A DNA stretch of 64,000 nucleotides from contig VDCT01000089.1 in assembly GCA_009763385.1 (NCBI GenBank), positions 124,001 to 188,000 on the forward strand, written 5' to 3'. Positions 1-10,848 of this stretch are shown piece after piece. Within the stretch, counting starts at the first letter, position 1. Every line of letters begins with the position of its first letter. The position numbers and the translations under genes were made by a program. Source of the DNA: Coix lacryma-jobi var. lacryma-jobi. Its lineage: Eukaryota > Streptophyta > Magnoliopsida > Poales > Poaceae. The notes beneath the pieces were generated by a model that saw nothing but the letters and a program-made list of their open reading frames with translations, did not search any database and was not told the origin of the DNA.

Positions 1-907
1 GCAACACCAACCACCACACAGGCCGCGGCGACTGTCACCGCGCCTCCGGCCGGCGGATCCCCCGCGCGCGCTGAACGCGCACTGCACGGCACGTATGAAC
101 GAAGCGCTAGCTGCCGGCCACGACGTGCGTCGACGTCGACAATAGCGAGCGGCTCCCGGTGGAACAGCAGCTAGACGAGACGAGAGTGGTTTTCTCTGTC
201 CACTAGGGGCGGGCGGGGACGGGGACGGGGACGGAGGGAGGAGGACGAGGGGTCGCGGTCGCTGCCGCTGTTTGGACACGAGCGGGGCGGGCAAGGAGTG
301 CAGGACGTACGATGGGGATTGCGGGGGGCAGCCCAGCCCGGGCAGGGCTCGCTGAGCGGCTCGACGTGCCATTCGCCATCGCGCGGCAGGCGGCAGCGAT
401 GGCAGTGTTAGGGGCGCTGATCCCTTTGACCGCGCTCCAGTCCTCCCTCGCTCGTCGTCGTCTCCCACTACTAGGACGAGCTAGCTAGCTATCCTCTGCG
501 CTGCGCTGCGCCAACAGCCTGATGAGCCTGCCGAGGCTCAGGTAGTACTACTCTCCCCCTCGCTCGGTCCCTCTGTTTGGGTGTACAGTACTTGCATGCA
601 TCAACAACGTCAGAAACTGATCGAGTAAGGACACACGGATCGGAGCCACCACCACTCCCTCTGCTGTGCCTCCTGGTTCCGCCGCTGCATCAATGCAGCA
701 GCATTGCCCCGCCAGTCGTGTTACTGGGCAGTAGGTAAGCGGCACGTACGGCACAGTAATAATCTTTCCTCCCGTCCATCACAGTCGTTCATCTTGACGT
801 ACAGTCTATCTCGTCTCCCTCACGGCCCACACCCCGCACGCGATTTTTTGTCCCCCCGGCGATCGATATGCATATGCTGCTGCCATGGCACTCACTGGCT
901 ACTAGTA
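1..907. other. GC-rich non-coding stretch, nothing recognised
   Basis: The first 450 bases are GC-rich and look like the edge of a gene or its promoter lying to the left of the window. No reading frame in it resembles a known protein. A short perfect hairpin (TGAGCCT, four-base loop, AGGCTCA) lies near 523-540, followed by a GTAGTA that could be a splice donor, but there is too little to call an exon. CATGCATG-type motifs become frequent from about 590 onward. Confidence 0.4.
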
Positions 908-1165
908 CTCCCTCCGTCGAACAAAACATGCAATTCTCGCTTATCGAGAAGTCAAACAATTCGAACTTTGACCGAAGTTATATAAAAAAATACTAACAAT
1001 CTTGATACAAAAAATATATCATTAGATTTTAATAATACAATATATTTTCATAATAATTTCATTTACCGACATAAGTACTGATACCTTTTATTATAACCTT
1101 GGTCAACTTCAATCAATTTGACCGGCACGAATACCATAATTGCATGTTTTTAATGGACGGAGGAG
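908..1165. mobile_element. Stowaway-like MITE
   Basis: The element begins CTCCCTCCGTC and ends in the inverse motif GACGGAGGAG, and is flanked on both sides by the dinucleotide TA. That terminal motif and a TA target duplication define Stowaway MITEs, the non-autonomous relatives of Tc1/mariner. The interior is AT-rich, about 258 bp in all, with no coding capacity. Confidence 0.8.
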
Positions 1166-1167
1166 TA

Positions 1168-2571
1168 TCTCGCAGGCCGGCCTGCTCCCTGCTGCTGGCT
1201 TTGTGTGGCCGGCTGGCCGCCGGTGTCCAGTTGTCACTGGCTGGTAACTAGGGTAAAACAAACTTTGTTTGTCGTCCGGCTGGGGGGCTGATGATGATGC
1301 GTTGATGCCTGCGCCTGAGTGATGGCTGGCCGCCTGCGTGTGTCGTCTGAGCGACGGACTTGGACAAAAGCTTCCTTCTCTTCCCTTGTACGTAGTGCGT
1401 CTGCCGGCCCGGCCCGGCCCCCTAGCTAGACGTACTAGCTCTGTGACTCGCGCTCTGATCACTGCTCGTCAGTTTGCTATGCTTGCAACCCATGCATGCA
1501 TGCGGCGTGGCCGTTTCTTTCCTTGGTCCCTTGCCCTTGGCCCCGACTGCTTGGAAAGTTGGAATCACTGATTCACTGCATGCATATGCTCGCTTTTCTC
1601 CTAGATATATACCCGTCGACGTCCGTCCGTCCCTACATACTCCACCTCACCTACAGTACATGCATGAGCATGATGCATCGAAAACAGATTTTTTTTTTAC
1701 TACTCCTACAACTGATGTTGTCAACCGATCCATCGATAGCTAGCAGTAAGAGCGCATGCATGCACAATTTTAAGCATGATGCATGCATGGCAATGATGCT
1801 AGCTTGCGAGTTGCTAATACTACATGCACCTCGGACGACATGCACTGCAGCAGCCTTTCCATCGCATGGCAATGACATGCATGTATAACGACGATCATAC
1901 CTACGCTACGACAGGGTTAATTGGCAGCACGTAACAGATCGACACATGCATATGAGTGTGCTCTCTTTTGCTCAATTATGAATTAATGGGAGTGAGACAA
2001 CAGTGCGTGCTCATGGATCTAGTATCTAGCTATCAGTAAAGCAGGAAAACCATATATATATTTCTGTGACGACAGAGATCGATCTTTACTTCACATATAT
2101 GCACAAATGCTGCGTACCATGCAGAAAAAAGTTTTCGAGTCCTGCCCTGTGTCCTTACGGCTTTATATGGTAGGTTTTTACCAAACTGCCATCCAAGCGG
2201 TGTTTCGTGAGATTTCCTAGCTATATAATAGGTCGTACTTCAGCTCATTCTCTCTCACAGAATACTATTGAAACAGCCAAAATCAGCCATAAAAATGACC
2301 AGCCGAACAACACTAGTATCTAGATACATTAAATATATGATAAAAGCTATATAAAGAGGAACCAAACGAATTAAAATTTTGAACAGAAAAGTATATATAT
2401 AGTTCCAAAAAGTCTTGATGATATGTTTTTTTTATAGTTGTGCAAGATGCAGATCTAAGAAAAATAATCAAGTTAGAAGAGGTTTCTCTCTCGTCATCTT
2501 CCATTTTAACATCTTCTTTCAAGTTCTCATAGGTGCAAATTTATAAGGGGACTTCAGAGGTTCCATGCTTG
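1168..2571. other. Intergenic DNA, nothing recognised
   Basis: The stretch is AT-rich and dotted with TGCATGCA motifs (for example near 1494, 1757 and 1784). Reading frames here are short, low in complexity and do not resemble known proteins. I see no RNA gene or transposon end. Confidence 0.4.
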
Positions 2572-2574
2572 TAA

Positions 2575-2785
2575 GAACAAGGCTAATAGTATAACCTTCA
2601 GCTGGTTGTATAGACCTTACAATCCACTTATTAGCTAACTCACCCCCTTCTCCCGCAGAGTTATTTGGTTCTTGTGCTTTAGCTAGATGTAACCTTACAG
2701 CCCACCTTACTTATCTCTCTTTTTTTCTTTTCTTTCCACCTCAGCATACAACCTACTAACACCTTCTATTATACTTTGCTTGCTC
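2575..2785. mobile_element. Tourist-like MITE (GAGCAAG family), copy 1
   Basis: The ends are GAACAAGGCTAATA and TATTATACTTTGCTTGCTC, flanked by TAA on both sides. A TAA/TTA target duplication is the mark of PIF/Harbinger-derived Tourist MITEs. The interior shares stretches with the copy at 38681-38922, including the pyrimidine-rich tract before CACCTCAGCAT and the TTACAGCCCAC motif. Confidence 0.7.
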
Positions 2786-3097
2786 TAAGGATAGCAGGGG
2801 CTTAAGCCTACTCTGATCCCGTGCTAGATCCACACATGCATGCAGTACTTGAAGCACCGTAAAAACTCTTGTTTAGGCCTTTGTTATTGCTAACTGGTGG
2901 CAAATGGCTAAAATATAATACATGGAGGGTAGTAACATTATTAGTTTTGTTAAAGCTTTCTTAACTTATTTTCATGGTAAACACATATATATGCACGAGG
3001 TAAACAGAAATTATGTGCGTACAATTTGTAGCTTTAACTATTATGTCTCGGTTTGGAAATTGGAAATTGTATGCGCGCACGAGGTAAACCCAATGTT

Positions 3098-3117
3098 CAC
3101 TACTGGAGAAACAGCCT
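3098..3117 (+). repeat. Duplicated CACTA terminus
   Basis: The sequence CACTACTGGAGAAACAGCC lies immediately outside the next CACTACTACTGAGAACAGG terminus. It looks like a partial second copy of the same transposon end, either a tandem slip of the terminus or the remnant of an element inserted at the edge of another. Confidence 0.4.
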
Positions 3118-3459
3118 CACTACTACTGAGAACAGGCCTTTGGATCTGATCTATCAACTGAGCTTTAGTCTCGACAAAAATTTTGCGTCCGGGGCTAAAG
3201 ACCTTTAGTCCCGGTTGGTAACACCAACCGAGACTAAAGGTGAATCTTTAGCCCGGTTGGTATTACCAACCCGGACTAAAGGTAATGACCCTTTAGTCCC
3301 GGTTAGTAACACCAACGGGGCTAAAAGGACCTTTAGTCCCGGTCGGTGTTACCAACCGGGACTAAAGGTCCTTTTAGCCCCGGTTGGTGTTACCAACCGT
3401 GGCTAAAGATCCTTCCCGAGTGGATTCAAAAGAAAATGTCCAGAACTGTATCACGTGGG

Positions 3460-3527
3460 TTGGTAGCTCAGTTGGTAAGCGCGCCTGAGGCTAGATGTGT
3501 TGAGTTCGAATCTCACACAACATATAT
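3460..3527 (+). other. tRNA-like module, left arm
   Basis: The sequence contains TAGCTCAGTTGGTA, a match to the tRNA A box, followed about 35 bases later by GAGTTCGAATCTC, a match to the B box (GTTCGAATC). The T-arm can form most of its stem. The acceptor pairing is weak and the anticodon arm is degenerate, so I do not call it a functional tRNA. It is more likely a tRNA-derived segment that the transposon acquired. Confidence 0.55.
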
Positions 3528-3609
3528 TTTTTTCCCCCTGGACCTTTAGCCCTGGTTGGGAAGGGATGTTCCTAACCGGGGCTAAAGCCTTCCACGAGAG
3601 AAAAAATAA

Positions 3610-3690
3610 ATGTGTGTCTGTGAGATTCAAACTCAGCACCTCTCGCCCCCGCACATGACAGACCTACCAACTGAGCTACACAACTCACAT
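3610..3690 (-). other. tRNA-like module, right arm (inverted)
   Basis: On the minus strand this reads GTTGTGTAGCTCAGTTGGTA and then GAGTTTGAATCTCACA, again in A-box then B-box order. It is the inverted partner of the module at 3460-3527 and lies at the matching place in the other arm. The flanks agree too: both copies are preceded by a tract containing GTCCAGAACTGTATCA. Confidence 0.55.
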
Positions 3691-3973
3691 GATACAGTTC
3701 TGGACGTTTTTCTTTTGAATCCACCCGTGAAGGACCTTTAGCCCCGGTTAGTAACACCAACTGGGGCTAAAAGGACCTTTAGTCCCGGTTGTATTATCAA
3801 CCCGGACTAAAGGTTTGTCCCGGTTGGTAATACCAACCGGGACTAAAGGGTGACCCTTTAGCCCCGGTTAGTGTTACCAACCGGGACTAAAGGTCTTTAG
3901 TCCCGGACACAATTTTTTGTCGAGACTAAAGCTCAGTTGATAGATCGTCCAAAGGCCTGTTCTCTAGTAGTTG

Positions 3974-4582
3974 TTTCTCTCTCTCTCTTTGCCATCTTCT
4001 TCAACTTCGGCGAGATAAACTTAGGGTTAGGGATTTGGGGTTCATAGTTTTATAGATTTGAGAATGGAAGGTTGCTACATGGTGGAGATCATCAGTGGGC
4101 GGAATTGAAAAACAAGGCATCGTACCGGATGATCAATGGGATGAGTTGCATAGGGGCAGCTCACTCCAACTATTTCACGTGTGGTAGTGGTCTAGCTAGT
4201 GGATCCAACTATTTTGCGTGTGTCAGTGGTTCCATACTTCCATTGGTGTGCCACCAAAGCTAGGCGAGGATGGGTCGGGGTGAGAGTTTGGTGATGGAGA
4301 GAAAAGCATGCTGCTAGGGATGAAAAAACATCAAAGGTGGAATGAAAATGATCCCATACATATATAATAGACCACTGAATGTGTGTAGCAATATCTATGA
4401 ATGAGGGGCCGGGTGATTGATGAAAAAAGATCTCTCTAATAAGCTTGTATGACCACATTTTTTGAGCTTTGAATATGCTTCAAAATCTGATGAATTGCAT
4501 TTTCATACCACTAAAACTATATCCAATAAGGATGTACTAATTTTGGTACTTGCTGCACCTCTAGAGCAACGGGGTAAATAGA
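3974..4582. other. Intergenic DNA between CACTA-type elements
   Basis: No gene is recognised. The stretch has a partial internal direct repeat (TCCAACTATTT followed by CGTGTG near 4167 and 4204). It may be unrelated host sequence or the interior of a decayed element. Confidence 0.3.
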
Positions 4583-5125
4583 CACTAGTAGAGAAATGAT
4601 TTTTCATCTCATCCGATTTTTGGCTTAGCCCCAGCAAGAGTTGTTCGAAACTAAATTGTTTACATTAGTCCCGGCTGGTGTTATCAATCCGGACTAAAGG
4701 CCTTGACCCTTTAATCCCGATTTATAACATCAACCCAGACTAAATTAAAGGTAGACCCTTTAGTCCTAGTCGGTAACACCAACTGGGACTAAAGGTCTCC
4801 CACCCGGGACTAAAGGTCCCTCATGGATCAATAATCAAAAGGGAGTGTACAAGACTCTATCACATGTCGTGTACAACTGAGTTGGTAAGAAGTTTATGCA
4901 CGAGGCGAGAAGTACTGAGTTCGAATCCACACACTGCACGTTTATTTTTTCTCCTGAGATGAGCTTTAGTCCGGTTGTGCACCTGGGACTAAAGGCGATC
5001 TCGATCTTTAGCCAGTCCCGGTTGTGCACCGGGACTAAAGGCGATCTCAATCTTTAGCCAGTTACCTAGGACTAAAGGCGATCTCGATCTTTAGCCAGTT
5101 CCCAACCTGGACTAAAGCCCTTGAC
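4583..5125. mobile_element. Decayed CACTA-type element with tRNA-like module
   Basis: The left end CACTAGTAGAGAAATG fits the family seen at 3118. It is followed by several degenerate copies of the CTTTAGTCCCGG subterminal repeat, some inverted. A tRNA-like module (ACTGAGTTGGTA then GAGTTCGAATCCAC) lies at about 4866-4935. The last subterminal repeat ends near 5115 and I found no right CACTA terminus, so that end is lost or too diverged to see. Confidence 0.55.
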
Positions 5126-5733
5126 CGTCTGAGTCTACATTCCTGCTGAAATTACAAAACTATTTATTTATATTTCTGATTGTTCATTGTTACCATATTA
5201 GTGCAAAACTACTCCAAACCATTCATCAAACTACTCCAAACCATTCATCATGTTATGTTGATGGACAACTAAAACATTAACACATGATGAACTGATTTAA
5301 GTTACAAAATAACAAGAGGAACTATGCAGAACCGGCCAGTTTTTTGACACCATAAATTAACCGAGCAAACTAAAAGGTTCTCTACCATGCATGGATGCAT
5401 ATATATACATCCTGCGACAGTAGTCTAGACCTGTCAGATTCAGGCGGATCACGATCAGAAGTTCAGAATGAAAGCAACCCAGCGACGAACGACGAGCTCT
5501 AGCTAGTCACATGCACGCAGAAGCGGATCGGAGAAAGGGCCAGGGCCAGCTAGGCGCGTCTAGGACTCGCCGCAGCACACGCGCGCTGACGGTCCTCGAC
5601 CTCGAGCTGCGAGACGAGGGCATCGCCACGCCCACGCAGCACTCTGGCTGTCTGGCAGGCGCAGGATGATCTCGATCTCTGGTCGAAGCCCACTCGATGG
5701 CCCGCCGCGTGCGCGGATCGGAGCAGCAGCTAG
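5126..5733. other. Intergenic DNA / downstream flank of trihelix gene
   Basis: A 21-base unit (ACTACTCCAAACCATTCATCA) occurs twice in tandem near 5209-5250. From 5450 the base composition rises in GC toward the trihelix gene, and this part probably includes its 3' untranslated region. Reading frames here are shadows of GC-rich sequence. Confidence 0.35.
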
Positions 5734-7082
5734 CTAGCATTCTGCCTGCACACACGGCGGCATCATCATGAGCGACGAGACCCGGCCCGCGGCCCGGCCC
5801 CCTAGCGCTCTCCGCTTGACGATGATCTCGCCGTCGATCTCACTTGGGCGGCGCCGCGGGGCCCCCTTGTCCTTGTGCTTGGCGGCGGCGAGCGCCAGCA
5901 TGGACCCGGCGAGCCGGTTCACGGCGGCGGCCAGCCCAGCCACGCACTGGTCGCCGGCCTCGCGACGCGCCTGCGGCGCGGGCCGCGCGCTCCTCCACGG
6001 CCATCACCTCCGTGCCGCCGCTCCTCCGCGGCCTCCCGGCTCTCCAGCGCCTCCGACAGGATCTCCGCGCACCGGCCGATCGCGCCGCTCAGGACGTTGT
6101 AGTCGTCGTCGTCGGCGGAGTACTCGGATTCGGAGCTCTCGTCGTCGTCCCCGTCCTCTCCTCGCGGTGGCGTCCTTGTTCCTCACGGTGGCCGGCGCGC
6201 GTTCCGGGCGCTGACGGCGTGCTGGTCCCTGGCCGCAGCTCGACGAGTGACGGCCTCCTTCCTCTTCCTCTCCGGCGACTCATCGGGGCTAGAATGCGTC
6301 GCGCCGTGCCCGTGCGTCTCTTGTTTTGATCATATCATATGGACGGAGAGAGAAAACAATCATACGTATTATGCAGTGTCTCGTCGTGGACCACATCAGA
6401 AATGGCGCCCAAGAAACAGAATTCAGATCGACAGTGACGACCAAACGAGTACATACCTAGAGCAGGCAGAAGAGGTCGTGGCAGGACTTGAGCGAGCGGG
6501 GAAGCTTGCATGGGGAACGTCGAGTAGGCTGAAGAAGACGCCGGCGCCGTGAAAACGCGCCGCCGGGGTCCGCCGCCGCCACTGGCGCGCCGCAGCCCAT
6601 GATGCTCATCCTCCTCTCGATGACCTCGCCCATGGCGTCGTATATCTCGCGGAGGAGGTTGCTCGGGGGAGGGCCCTCTCCTTCCTCTCCGCCCTGCCCA
6701 TCACCCAGTAGCTGGGCGCTCTGCCGCCGCCGCCAATGGCCCAGCGCGCCGCCGCTGAGCTCGTACGCGCGCACCTCTTGTAGTCCCGCATGAGGTTGTC
6801 CCAGCGGCGTTGCACTGGTTCTGGCTGCGCCGGCAGCCGGCCCGCCAGCAGTAGTCCTCGACCCAGCGCCACACCGCGCCAGGCCCTGGTCCCCTGGGTG
6901 CCGCTCTCGTGCACTTCCGCTTGCCTCGATCAGCAGCATCGTCTCCGGCAACGTCCAGTTCCCCTCCGGTAGTCCCTCGCCACGGTCAGGGCACCGCCGC
7001 CGACCACGACGTTCCTGGTCTGCTCGTCCTCCTCTCGCGCTTGGCCGAGCAGGCCACGGGTGCCGCCCATGGTGTCGTCCAT
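5734..7082 (-). pseudogene. Trihelix transcription factor (ASR3-like), frame-broken
   Basis: Trihelix (GT) factors bind GT-rich promoter elements in the nucleus; the ASR3 type is a small repressor. Read from 7082 the protein opens MDDTMGG. The trihelix domain then appears in three frames: LPETMLLIEA (helix 1), RRWDNLMRDYKR (helix 3) and VRAYELSG, with WVMGRAERKER and PSNLLREIYDAMGEVIERR after it. A donor lies at 6456 (CTAG/GTATGT) and a likely acceptor at 6289. The second exon gives PERKRKEA, an acidic tract, IGRCAEILSEALESRE, VAGLAAAVNRLAGSMLALAAAKHKDKG split over frames, and ends near 5734. At least four frame changes are needed. All domain parts are present and in order, so the gene is either recently dead or intact and misread. 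The family call is from recognised motifs; the ASR3-like assignment is less sure. Confidence 0.65.
6289..6456 (-). other. Intron of the trihelix gene (proposed)
   Basis: The minus strand shows a good donor (CTAG/GTATGTACTC) and a pyrimidine-poor but usable acceptor (GCATTCTAG/CCCCGATG). Splicing joins the helix-rich first exon to a second exon that starts PDESPERKRKEA in an open frame. A second possible acceptor lies about 35 bases upstream. Confidence 0.45.
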
Positions 7083-8198
7083 GGCTCTGCTTCTGGTGCT
7101 AGCTCTGAGATAGGTGGATGCTGAGATCGATCAGCTCGCTATTTGTAGTGGGAAATGGCCAGCTGGGAAGGAAGACATGGTGAGAGAGATAGATAGTGCA
7201 TTTTGTGATGGTGGTGATGGCATGCTAGGATCTCATCTCTCACAAGAGGAGAGGAGGAGGGGGATCCATGGAGCTCGCTCCTAGGCTAGCTAGCTAGCTA
7301 GGTGACCATGTTGTTAGCTCCTAGCTAGTAGGTGGGTGCCATTGTCGGTGGAAGGTAAGCTATATGAGGAGGATTGCATCGATCTTGCATGCATGAGGTG
7401 ATGATGGGTGAAGTACCACCAAGGCAATAACTACTTCTACTTCATGCTTGTATAGTACAGTAGATTGTAGAATCACATGACATATTGAGATAGAAAGGAC
7501 CGAGAAAAAGTGGCATCTATTTGGCTCTATGCATTGCTTTTCATCCTCACGTCTCTCTCTCTCTCTCTCTCTCTCCCTTTCTTGGGCATTTTTGACCTGG
7601 ATGGATGCGGGTGGGGGCCTATTCAATTTGACTGCCTTTTTTTCTCCTTCGTGGGCTCCTGGCTCTATCTGCTCAGCAGGCCAGCACATGCATGTGGGAG
7701 GAGTTTAAGGTTTAAAAAGCCATGAAGCCTTGATTTGCTTAGGGCTTCCTGCATAGTAGAATGCATTTGGATGTCTTTTTTGTTCTCCCAGCTTAATGGA
7801 GACTGATCTGCTAGCACTGTAGCTCTCTGTGATAGAAGTACTTCTGTTAAAAGGCTGGTGTTTTGGGAAGTGGACAGAGCTACTACTGCAATCATTTGCT
7901 GAGGCTGGGCAGAGAGTGATGGTGTCATACTGTCATGCATGTAAGAGGGTAATCAGACCCCATGTTAAGGCATAATTGCCATCTTATTTTGGTAATGTGA
8001 GATGATGTGCAGGTGACTAAATTAAACATGGTCTTGGCCGGGGGAGCAATTGTACGACCGATATCAGAGGGCATCACATGGAGATGGAGGGTGTGGTGGT
8101 GGCAGGGGAAAAGGCTGAAGAAAAGGAGGCTGGGTTGTAGTAGATTGATTGCAGCTACCTAGCTCAAGGCTTTTAGGTGCATGTGATCTTTCAAGTTA
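7083..8198. other. Upstream flank of trihelix gene
   Basis: This is the 5' side of the minus-strand trihelix gene and probably holds its leader and promoter. A pure (CT)n microsatellite lies at about 7549-7575. There are GCTAGCTAGCTAG repeats near 7285-7300. No other gene is recognised. Confidence 0.4.
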
Positions 8199-8431
8199 GG
8201 CCTTTATTTAGTTGGGAAATTTTGCAAAAAAATTTCTTGTAGCACTTTCGTTGTTATTGACAAACTTTGTCCAAATATGGACTACGTAGACTCCAAAGAT
8301 TCGTCTCGACATGTATATACGAAAAGTACAATTAGTTATTTTTTTTACCTACATTTAATACTTCATGCATGCGTCCAAACATTGATGTGATAGAAAATTT
8401 TGCAAAATGGGGTAACTAAAACATGCATGGC
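8199..8431. mobile_element. MITE of the GGCCT-TTTAGTT family, copy 1
   Basis: The left end reads GGCCTTTATTTAGTTGGG and the right end is an eroded inverse (AACTAAAACATGCATGGC). The interior matches the copy at 43213-43454 in opposite orientation: both contain GACTACGTAGACTCCAAAG or its complement, a TGTCGAGAC motif and a CATCAATGTTTGGACG-type motif. It has no coding capacity. Confidence 0.6.
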
Positions 8432-9064
8432 TTTAGAAAGTATTTGCACCGACTGACAGACAAAGGTTTATTTGACCATTGCTCTGCCCCCATCCCAGTC
8501 ACGAAATATATTGGTGCGATTGGATCCTTGCATTAGTCTTAGCCTACATTAGACCCTATGCAATAATATATAACCTAAACCAGGGTATCAGTGTCTTGGT
8601 ATTCTGTTGGCACACACAGAAAACCACATTTGATAAAATTGTATTTGGTTGTTATATTTTGTTGCATGCATCAGTCACCTCAATGTTCTAGTTGAGGTCT
8701 CATATTTTTACTAGATACAGAGTATGGAAAAATTTCACTTTTGTGTGCATGTCGGCTTATGAAAACCTGTATTGTCTAATAATGCAACAAAATATGGTTT
8801 ACTAGCCCATCATTGGGCCTGCTTTTGAGCACTGTGCAAAACTGCATTAAAAAAATATGCTGGCGACCAAACACGAGCAAAAATTACACTGCACAAGTCT
8901 AAAAACAAGCTAATAAAAGACAACTAAACCCTAAATTGTTTGGATATATATACATATATGATATGATGTTCGGAGTCACTGCATATTTATTGATGAATTC
9001 TAGCGGACTTGCATTGTGTCGAGTGATGAGTGTTATGCTTGGGAGTTAGGACTAGCTAGATTAA

Positions 9065-9300
9065 GAGTGTTTGGTTTTTAGCCATACTTTTATGCATGTT
9101 TGAGTAAGTTAGCAAGTGTTTTTAATTAATAACTAAACTTTGACAAATTTCTTTTAGACTCTACATGTCATAGAGTAAAAAAGTATGGCTATATTTTCTT
9201 AGGTAGGACAAAGTACGGCTCTAAATTGTCTAGCCATACTTTCTTTAGCTTCTGAGCCTAAAATAGTTGTGGCAACCTATAACTAGAGCCAAACAGCCCC
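9065..9300. mobile_element. Tourist-like MITE
   Basis: The ends are GAGTGTTTGGTTTTTAG and AGAGCCAAACAGCCCC, flanked by TAA on both sides. Internally, AGCCATACTTT motifs recur in inverted order. The size and target duplication fit PIF/Harbinger-type MITEs. Confidence 0.6.
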
Positions 9301-9894
9301 TAATACAAATTGATCTATTTCATCTCTTAAGTTGTGGCAACTTATAACTAGGATTGCCCAAACAGCCCCAATACAAATGATATATTCATCTTCTAAACTA
9401 TAGATTACTCATTGGTAAGATCTTCACATTCAATTGTAGCAAGTTATATTGGTACAACCTTAACATTAATGGTGAGGTTCAAAAAGAAGATCATGCTGGA
9501 AGATCATTAAGCTTATAATCTGCAGCTTATAAATAGAAGATTATTATGACGTTAATGGTATAGCCTTAACAAATTGTGTTATTTAATTTGGGGGTTGAGA
9601 AATATATATAATAATTGAAGAAGATGATTCAAACTTTGATATGCTGCAGATTAAAATCTTGATTGTTCTGTCTTAGTATTACTAATTAGATGTGTGTAAC
9701 AAAGTCTCCAAGTATTCCTCACGAGATATAATAGTAAAAGGAAGATAAATTCTAAAAATACCCACAACAATAAAAAATTGGTCTTTAATCTAGACTATAA
9801 TCATATCATTAATAGTGACCATTGGATCAAATATGTTTTTTATAAAAGATTGTCTATCACTACCACTATGAAAAAAATACAAAACTACATAATT
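9301..9894. other. Intergenic DNA with a duplicated MITE end
   Basis: Bases 9332-9380 repeat the right end of the preceding MITE (GTTGTGGCAACTTATAACTA followed by CCAAACAGCCCC). The rest is AT-rich and shows no gene. Confidence 0.4.
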
Positions 9895-10848
9895 CTAGGG
9901 CTAAAGTTTAGTGCGATCTGAAAGCCCTAGTTTAGTTTTGGTTAATTGATAAAACTTATTTGGTCTAATCCTATTGCTAAGCATGTGTGTAGCTAATGAG
10001 AGAGGATTGTGACCAAGCCAAGTAGTGGAGCTAGCAAGGTGGCAACCATGAAGGATGGTGATCGCCATATGCAACTCAAGTGATCAAGTGCTCTACCATT
10101 GGTGAATTATGAGAAGAGAGATGGAGCAAAGAAGCCCGAAGACAAAGGTATAACCTATAGGGCTCTTTGTTTCGGTGATCAAGACACTTAGTGAGTGTGA
10201 TCACATTTAGGATAGATAGCCGTACTATTAAGAGACAATTCACGGTTTATGTGCGGTGTTCAAGTGCCACTAGGAGTTCTCTAACAAATTGATGCAATAG
10301 ACCTAGTGAGTGACTAACAAAACCATTGGAAAAGGATTGAGAAAATGCTAACACTCATGCACATGGTGTTATACACTTGGTGGTGTTGGCACATTTGCAA
10401 AAGAAGGTGAAAAGGTGTTGTGGAGAATTGGGAGAAACTCGTGTATAGTCCATCTCCATCCCGCCGAGCTTGCGAGGTAGGATTCAGCGTTTTCGGAGGA
10501 GAAGTGGTGTGCCCAGAGAGCATCGGACGTGGTCCGAGAGGCATCAAACGTTGGGCCGAGCATCCGATGGCAAACCCTAGTTCTGACAGATGTTGAAGGA
10601 GCATCGGACACTGGCAACAGACGCTGAGAAAACACTGTTGTAGAGTCCGATGTTGAAGACGTAGGTGAGCATGCTTGTCAGGGTGCATCGGACGCTGGCC
10701 TGCGTCGATGTGGATCATCAGACGTGTTCGATGTGATTCTGACCTCTCGGAACCTCTCTGCATGAACGTGGGGGTTGTAGCGTCCGATGCTAAGGGCCGG
10801 AGCGTCCGATGTTAGCATTGTGTTGTGTTGAGATCTGTGTGAGGCATC
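9895..10848 (+). mobile_element. LTR fragment related to Sirevirus LTRs
   Basis: The first part (GAAAGCCCTAGTTTAG and GGTTAATTGAT) resembles the start of the complete Sirevirus LTR found here, read on the opposite strand. From 10520 it carries the GCATCGGACG and CGTCCGATGC motifs that mark the U3 region of that LTR. It stops at 10848, exactly where the complete minus-strand Sirevirus begins. The remainder does not reappear beyond 24.3 kb. I read it as a truncated plus-strand LTR into which the younger element inserted. Confidence 0.45.

Larger units (their letters stand above)
3118..3973. mobile_element. CACTA-type foldback element with tRNA-like arms
   Basis: The left end reads CACTACTACTGAGAACAGG and the right end is its near inverse, CCTGTTCTCTAGTAGTTG; CACTA ends define the En/Spm superfamily. 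Between them are many inverted copies of the motif CTTTAGTCCCGGTTGGTAA, arranged as subterminal repeats. The two halves are inverted copies of each other, so the whole 0.86 kb could fold into one long hairpin centred near 3565. No transposase is encoded, so it is non-autonomous. Each arm carries a tRNA-like module, listed separately. I could not settle the three-base target duplication because of the duplicated left end. Confidence 0.7.

Noticed and set aside
518..545. miRNA hairpin
   Set aside because: The stem is only seven bases and I recognise no known mature miRNA sequence around it.
3460..3690. Functional tRNA genes
   Set aside because: A and B boxes are good but the anticodon arm is degenerate, length is short and the acceptor stem of the left copy is poor. 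They are reported as tRNA-like modules only.
5768..6329. Plus-strand frames of 148 and 161 codons
   Set aside because: They are the complement of the trihelix second exon, which has recognisable motifs on the minus strand.
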